This document shows, one piece after another, positions 39,928 to 43,253 of a stretch of DNA of 43,253 nt (positions are counted from its first letter, which is position 1; each line of letters starts with the position of its first letter). This DNA comes from a virus. The stretch is from IMG/VR virus record IMGVR_UViG_3300017963_000400, positions 1 through 43,253 of that record. One strand, given 5' to 3'. Under the pieces are notes generated by a model, which made no database searches, was not told the DNA's origin, and worked only from the letters and a program-made list of their open reading frames with translations. Position numbers and translations under genes: made by a program.

Positions 39928-40950
39928 TTACGCCACCCTAAGTCGCAATCCTTTGTAGTATCGTAGAAGAGTTGGCACTATCTCCTTGATTTCCTTACTG
40001 TATTGCAAAAGTCTTGCGCCGTACCCTGCATTGGTGGCGCTGGAAGTGCTTGAAATGCTTTGGGAAAGTCCGTCAATGCTCAACGAGGTCGTCGCGATGC
40101 CAGCGCCCACGACGAGGTCCCCAGCGATGTTCAAGGGGCCGAAGCACGCGACCTTCGCGACCAAATCCTTGATGACCGCGGGCACCTCCCCACTGGGGAA
40201 GCCGGCCGTGTACTTGATGCGGAAGACGTTGGGGATCATCTTGCGCGTGCCGTAAATGAACGGCAGGTAGGCGCCGCTGGTGCCGAGCAGAATCAGATTG
40301 GCCGTGCCGGTCCCAGGCACGAGCTGGAGCTGGCCGCTCTCCTTCTGGAGCTGGAACCACTCCTGGTCGAACTCGGTGATCAGCTGCTCGCCGGGCATCA
40401 CCATCTTCACCGTCTCGACATTGATGACCGGGAACACGTCCAGCTCGAGCCAGACGAAATTCTCGTAATCGTCGCGGATGAAGTCGTGCCGCTCGTCGGG
40501 GATCGTGCGCGGGATGATCGGGATGTCGAGCTTGTGCTCGACGGCGCTGACGGCCGAACGGATGAAGTGCTCGTACAGCTCCGTCGGATACTCCGTCCCC
40601 TCGTCGTCGGTGAGGTCGAGGCCGAAGAGGTAAAAGCTCTTCAACTCGTCGACGGAGATGACGTCGAGCGCGGGGTCCCCCTCGCCCTCCTGGGGGTCGG
40701 ACAACGACGACTCGAGGGCGGAGGTCGAGTTGTAGAAGCTCGACTTGTAGTAGTAGCCCTCGTCGCCAGCGGTGTCCGTGTAGCTGTAGACGGTGACGCC
40801 GTCCTCGAGCGCAATGCGCGTGCCCACACCGGTGATCTCGGTGTAGACGCCGTCGATGCCGGTGGTGCTTCGGTAGATCTTGATGAAGTCGAAGTAGCTC
40901 CGCACCGTGTCGATGTCGGGCACCATCACGCTGAGCTTGATCACTGCCAT
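39928..40950 (-). CDS. Head-tail connector protein with N-terminal FN3-like domain
   Basis: 340 residues. Residues 1-95 look like a fibronectin-III/Ig-type domain (FDFIKIYRSTTGIDGVYTEITG, YSYTDTAGDEGYYYKSSFYN) and residues 100-340 like a head-tail adaptor (helix-rich LYEHFIRSAVSAVEHKLDIPI and a beta insertion, then VPAVIKDLVAKVACFG). Fusion of an Ig-like module to a connector could display a surface domain at the neck. The 3' end near 39940-40080 is less GC-rich than its surroundings. Confidence 0.72.
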   Translation of the reverse strand: MAVIKLSVMVPDIDTVRSYFDFIKIYRSTTGIDGVYTEITGVGTRIALEDGVTVYSYTDTAGDEGYYYKSSFYNSTSALESSLSDPQEGEGDPALDVISVDELKSFYLFGLDLTDDEGTEYPTELYEHFIRSAVSAVEHKLDIPIIPRTIPDERHDFIRDDYENFVWLELDVFPVINVETVKMVMPGEQLITEFDQEWFQLQKESGQLQLVPGTGTANLILLGTSGAYLPFIYGTRKMIPNVFRIKYTAGFPSGEVPAVIKDLVAKVACFGPLNIAGDLVVGAGIATTSLSIDGLSQSISSTSSATNAGYGARLLQYSKEIKEIVPTLLRYYKGLRLRVA

Positions 40951-40952
40951 CG

Positions 40953-41393
40953 CTAGTCTCTCCCGGTCAGCACCGGCTTGATGTCCGAGGCTACGAGCTG
41001 GGGTTCATCATGGCTGGAAAAGGTGCTCGGTTGCAAGGGCACAGCCGAGAGCGAGGGCACGCGCTCTCCGCGCGCGTAGGTGTCCGGGCTGAGCTTGTGC
41101 ACCTTCATCGGCCCAGGCACGCCCCCGGGCGCGCCACCGCCCCGCACGCCGGCAGCGTCGGTCTGGTATTCGATCTCCAGGGAGTCGCCGACGAGCAACG
41201 CCTCCTTCATCACGACAGTGCGCGGGGGGATGACGTCGAAGCCGTCGTCGAGGTCGGCCACCTTGAGGCGGCCATTCACGTAGGCATTGACCGTGGTCTC
41301 GTCGAAGTCGTACGAGACGATGTAGGCCTGGTTGACGTTGTCGATGGCGCCCGTCAGGGTGTCGCCGGCCGTCTCTGTGATCAGGACGATCAT
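40953..41393 (-). CDS. Small virion protein, paralogue of next gene
   Basis: 146 residues; ATG overlaps the upstream stop (ATGA). Residues 30-75 (YVNGRLKVADLDDGFDVIPPRTVVMKEALLVGDSLEIEY) align with the 80-residue neighbour (WINGRRKIAAWDDGWTE...VRLKEAPLSGDTV), so both descend from one small beta-sandwich domain related to phage capsid-decoration or fibre-binding modules. The C-terminal 60 residues are Pro/Ser-rich and unique. Confidence 0.7.
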   Translation of the reverse strand: MIVLITETAGDTLTGAIDNVNQAYIVSYDFDETTVNAYVNGRLKVADLDDGFDVIPPRTVVMKEALLVGDSLEIEYQTDAAGVRGGGAPGGVPGPMKVHKLSPDTYARGERVPSLSAVPLQPSTFSSHDEPQLVASDIKPVLTGRD

Positions 41394-41632
41394 GCGCGCC
41401 CCGCTTGCCCCTGGACCGTGTCACCGGAGAGAGGCGCTTCCTTGAGCCGAACGGTACTGCCGCCCAGCTCGGTCCAACCGTCATCCCAGGCCGCGATCTT
41501 GCGCCGGCCGTTGATCCAGATCGACGTCGAGCCCGGAACGTAGACGAAGCCGAAGTCGAAGTCGGTGGTGACGCCGTCCGGGGCGGGCGTCAGGGTCTGT
41601 TTCTCAGGGTCGCGGGTGATGTGGACGGCCAT
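41390..41632 (-). CDS. Small virion protein, paralogue of previous gene
   Basis: 80 residues. Beta-rich; TLTPAPDGVTTDFDFGFVYVPGSTSIWINGRRK is a pattern seen in small phage structural domains (a turn of FVYVPGSTSIWING). Paired with the downstream paralogue in a two-gene operon with ATGA overlap, near connector genes. Function in the virion not known. Confidence 0.7.
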   Translation of the reverse strand: MAVHITRDPEKQTLTPAPDGVTTDFDFGFVYVPGSTSIWINGRRKIAAWDDGWTELGGSTVRLKEAPLSGDTVQGQAGRA

Positions 41633-41635
41633 CGC

Positions 41636-41995
41636 TCACTGGGCAGGTACCGGCGGCGGAGGCGGCGCTGGCTTGGGCACTGGGCGCATGGTCGGCCTGG
41701 GCTCGGGCTCCACCCGGAACCGCTCGAGCAGCTTCTCGATGTTCTTGCTGTCGGTCTGCTGCTGCACCGCCATGTTCTCGGTGCGAGTGCCGAGGCGTTG
41801 GATCTCTTGAGTCTGGTACTGGTTCTGCTGTTCGGCGATGACGATGCGCGTCTCGAGCTTGTGGGCGTTGCCCTCACAGTCGCTCTTCGAGGCGTAGACC
41901 TTCATCGACAGCGCGCCCCCAGCTCCGAGCACCGCTAGCACCAGGCCAGCGATAGCGATCCAGTTACCCGCGGAGAGAGCCTGTTTTCCAGCCAT
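41636..41995 (-). CDS. Membrane-anchored coiled-coil protein with Pro-rich end
   Basis: 119 residues from ATG 41993-41995, 9 bases from AGGAGG (an ATG at 42004 abuts the Shine-Dalgarno and is unlikely). One N-terminal transmembrane helix (NWIAIAGLVLAVLGAGGALSM), a coiled coil (HKLETRIVIAEQQNQYQTQEIQRLGTRTENMAVQQQTDSKNIEKLLERF, visible as heptads), and a Pro-rich tail (PKPAPPPPPVP). Topology resembles an inner-membrane spanin or a similar envelope-bridging protein. It directly follows the phospholipase gene. Confidence 0.68.
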   Translation of the reverse strand: MAGKQALSAGNWIAIAGLVLAVLGAGGALSMKVYASKSDCEGNAHKLETRIVIAEQQNQYQTQEIQRLGTRTENMAVQQQTDSKNIEKLLERFRVEPEPRPTMRPVPKPAPPPPPVPAQ

Positions 41996-42008
41996 ATGAA
42001 ACATCCTC

Positions 42009-42851
42009 CTACCTCAAGTATAGCCCTGCAAGCCTACCGTCGTCGAGTGAGGTCATGGCGCTCTGGTAGCCGACCATGTACAGCCTTTCGACCGTTTCCT
42101 CGTCGAGCCCAATGAAATTCAGCGAGTGCCACGGCACGTTGACCACGAGCGTCTGCGCCCAGGGGGCATCTTCCACGTGCTCGCGCTCGAGCCCCATACG
42201 CATCGTGCGCAGACACGCGAGCGCCAGCTCGAGGTCATTGTCCGGATAGTCTGGAAATTCCTGTACCTCGTCATCACGGCCGCGGAGCTGCACGCCCACG
42301 GCCGGGCCATCTAGCACGTCGACCGGGTAGTTGTTCAACAGGCCGCCGTCGGTGAGCGCGCGCCCCTCCCACGGCCGCAGCGCAAAGAGACCCGGCATCG
42401 ACGAGCTGGTACACGCCGCCCAGGCCACGCTCACCGTTGGCGTGCGGCCTGGGTCGAAGATGATCAGCTCGTTGTGCGCGAGGTCCGTCGCCGTCACGTA
42501 GAGCGGGATCTTCGTGTTGCAGAACTGCTTGGGCACATGGCGCTCCAGGCAGCGCTCGATCCCGTCGAGGGTGAACTTGCCCAGGCGCTTGTGCTTGCGG
42601 CGCAGGAGCTTGTCCCAGAACCCGGCCCAGTTGGGCCGGATGTGCTTCATCGGCAGCACGCGCTGGAGCAGCGGCAGACCTTCTCGCGGCTTCTGCCCTG
42701 ACGACAGAAAGGCGCCGACCAGCGCGCCACCCGACGTCGCCACGATGGCCTCGGGGAGCTTGTCGCGGAAGACGGTCTCGTAGAGCGCCTGGCAGGCGCC
42801 CAAGTGAGCTGGGTAGAGCGCGGCCGAACCGCTGAGCACGAGGTTACACAC
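42009..42851 (-). CDS. Patatin-like phospholipase
   Basis: 280 residues, GTG start behind GGAGGGGGC. The patatin hydrolase signature is present: nucleophile S40 in ATSGGALVGAF (a GxSxG variant with Ala for the first Gly), block III ACTSSSMPGLFALRP at about 146-160, and catalytic D168 in LTDGGLLNNYPVDVL. The N-terminal oxyanion region (LSGSAALYPAHLGAC) departs from the usual GGG. Patatin-like enzymes cleave acyl chains from membrane phospholipids. No signal peptide is seen, so it would act from the cytoplasm or be carried in the virion. It is flanked by two single-pass membrane proteins, which suggests a role in lysis or envelope breach. Confidence 0.88.
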   Translation of the reverse strand: MCNLVLSGSAALYPAHLGACQALYETVFRDKLPEAIVATSGGALVGAFLSSGQKPREGLPLLQRVLPMKHIRPNWAGFWDKLLRRKHKRLGKFTLDGIERCLERHVPKQFCNTKIPLYVTATDLAHNELIIFDPGRTPTVSVAWAACTSSSMPGLFALRPWEGRALTDGGLLNNYPVDVLDGPAVGVQLRGRDDEVQEFPDYPDNDLELALACLRTMRMGLEREHVEDAPWAQTLVVNVPWHSLNFIGLDEETVERLYMVGYQSAMTSLDDGRLAGLYLR

Positions 42852-42861
42852 GCCCCCTCCG

Positions 42862-43206
42862 TCAGTCCGGATTGCGCCTACGGTCGATAACGCGTTCGAG
42901 GCGCTTGACCGTCTCGATCAAGCCGCTGACCTTCGCCGTGTTGTCGACCTGGGCACGCTGTATGTCGCGCTGGTTGCTCACGAGAGAGCGCGGGACGTAC
43001 CACAGCGGCGTGCCATCGGCGTCACACCGCTGGTGCTGTTTCCAGAGATCCTCTAACCACCCGCGCTCTTCGTTGGACAGCGCAACGATGACCTTGCCCG
43101 TCGAGGCCTTGCCGTTGGCGCGCTTCGACAGCAGCCACTTGATGGCTTCCACCAGCGCCATGATCACTGCGACCAGGGCAACGGTTATGGTGGTCTCTGA
43201 CTCCAC
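42862..43206 (-). CDS. Small single-pass membrane protein
   Basis: 114 residues from GTG. N-terminal transmembrane helix (ITVALVAVIMALVEAIKWLL), then LSNEERGWLEDLWKQHQRCDADGTPLWYVPRSLVSNQRDIQRAQVDNTAKVSGLIETVKRLERVIDRRR, which is charged and probably coiled at its end, shown here by its segments. N-terminal anchor with a cytoplasmic or periplasmic helical tail is common in holin/antiholin-like and envelope-associated phage proteins. It precedes the phospholipase gene by 10 bases. Confidence 0.65.
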   Translation of the reverse strand: MESETTITVALVAVIMALVEAIKWLLSKRANGKASTGKVIVALSNEERGWLEDLWKQHQRCDADGTPLWYVPRSLVSNQRDIQRAQVDNTAKVSGLIETVKRLERVIDRRRNPD

Positions 43207-43212
43207 GCACTC

Positions 43213-43253
43213 TTACTCGATCGTGCCGGCGTAGAAGCCCTTGTCCTCGAGCC
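43213..43253 (-). CDS. C-terminal end of a gene cut by the window
   Basis: Reading in from the right edge gives LEDKGFYAGTIE followed by TAA (43213-43215). Third positions are mostly G or C and it ends just before the next start, so it is probably real coding sequence. Product unknown. Confidence 0.55.
   Translation of the reverse strand, partial: LEDKGFYAGTIE

Overview
The window is part of the genome of a contractile-tailed double-stranded DNA phage (myovirus morphology). It is GC-rich, roughly 63% by eye. Every gene I can support lies on the minus strand, so transcription runs from base 43253 towards base 1. Genes are packed with ATGA, GTGA or TGATG stop/start overlaps, and many stop codons sit inside the next Shine-Dalgarno (TAGGAGG). 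The long plus-strand open frames are shadows caused by high GC at third codon positions. The host cannot be named from sequence. No tRNA, integrase, CRISPR array, capsid, portal or terminase gene is visible here.

Layout in transcription order. (1) 43253-41390: end of an unknown gene, a membrane protein, a patatin-like phospholipase, a second membrane/coiled-coil protein, and the first of two small paralogous proteins. (2) 41393-37209: the second paralogue, head-tail connector and neck/tail-completion genes. (3) 37193-24345: tail sheath, tail tube, tail assembly chaperones (likely frameshift pair), tape measure, gpD-like hub, gpV-like spike, a Pro/Ala-rich protein, a LysM baseplate protein and Baseplate_J. 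(4) 24345-13580: Ig-like and LamG-like appendage proteins, a zinc ribbon, a large gpI-region protein and a repeat-built tail fibre. (5) 13565-12169: coiled-coil, holin-like and overlapping spanin-like membrane genes. (6) 12168-11854: a non-coding, strongly structured leader. (7) 11853-1: replication and expression block with a superfamily 2 helicase, several small unknown proteins, an HNH nuclease, DnaB-like helicase, zinc-finger/Toprim primase, ribbon-helix-helix protein, sigma-factor-like protein, Pro-rich proteins and a family A DNA polymerase.

The strongest signals beyond the genes are four. First, a dispersed motif with core CTGGAAA (extended AWAGKCTGGAAA on the minus strand) occurs about 28 times, in all reading frames and in intergenic DNA, where about three are expected. 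Second, a three-copy promoter-like element, TGTARCG-N13-TGTGTTTTAT, lies in front of leftward genes and overlaps the end of the sigma-like gene, suggesting a phage-encoded sigma factor with its own regulon. Third, the 260-base leader downstream of the third promoter copy holds four hairpins, two of them mutually exclusive like an attenuator. Fourth, an exact 45-bp in-frame repeat is shared by two unrelated Pro/Ala-rich genes 24 kb apart. The patatin-like phospholipase between two small membrane proteins is the most unusual protein-coding cargo.
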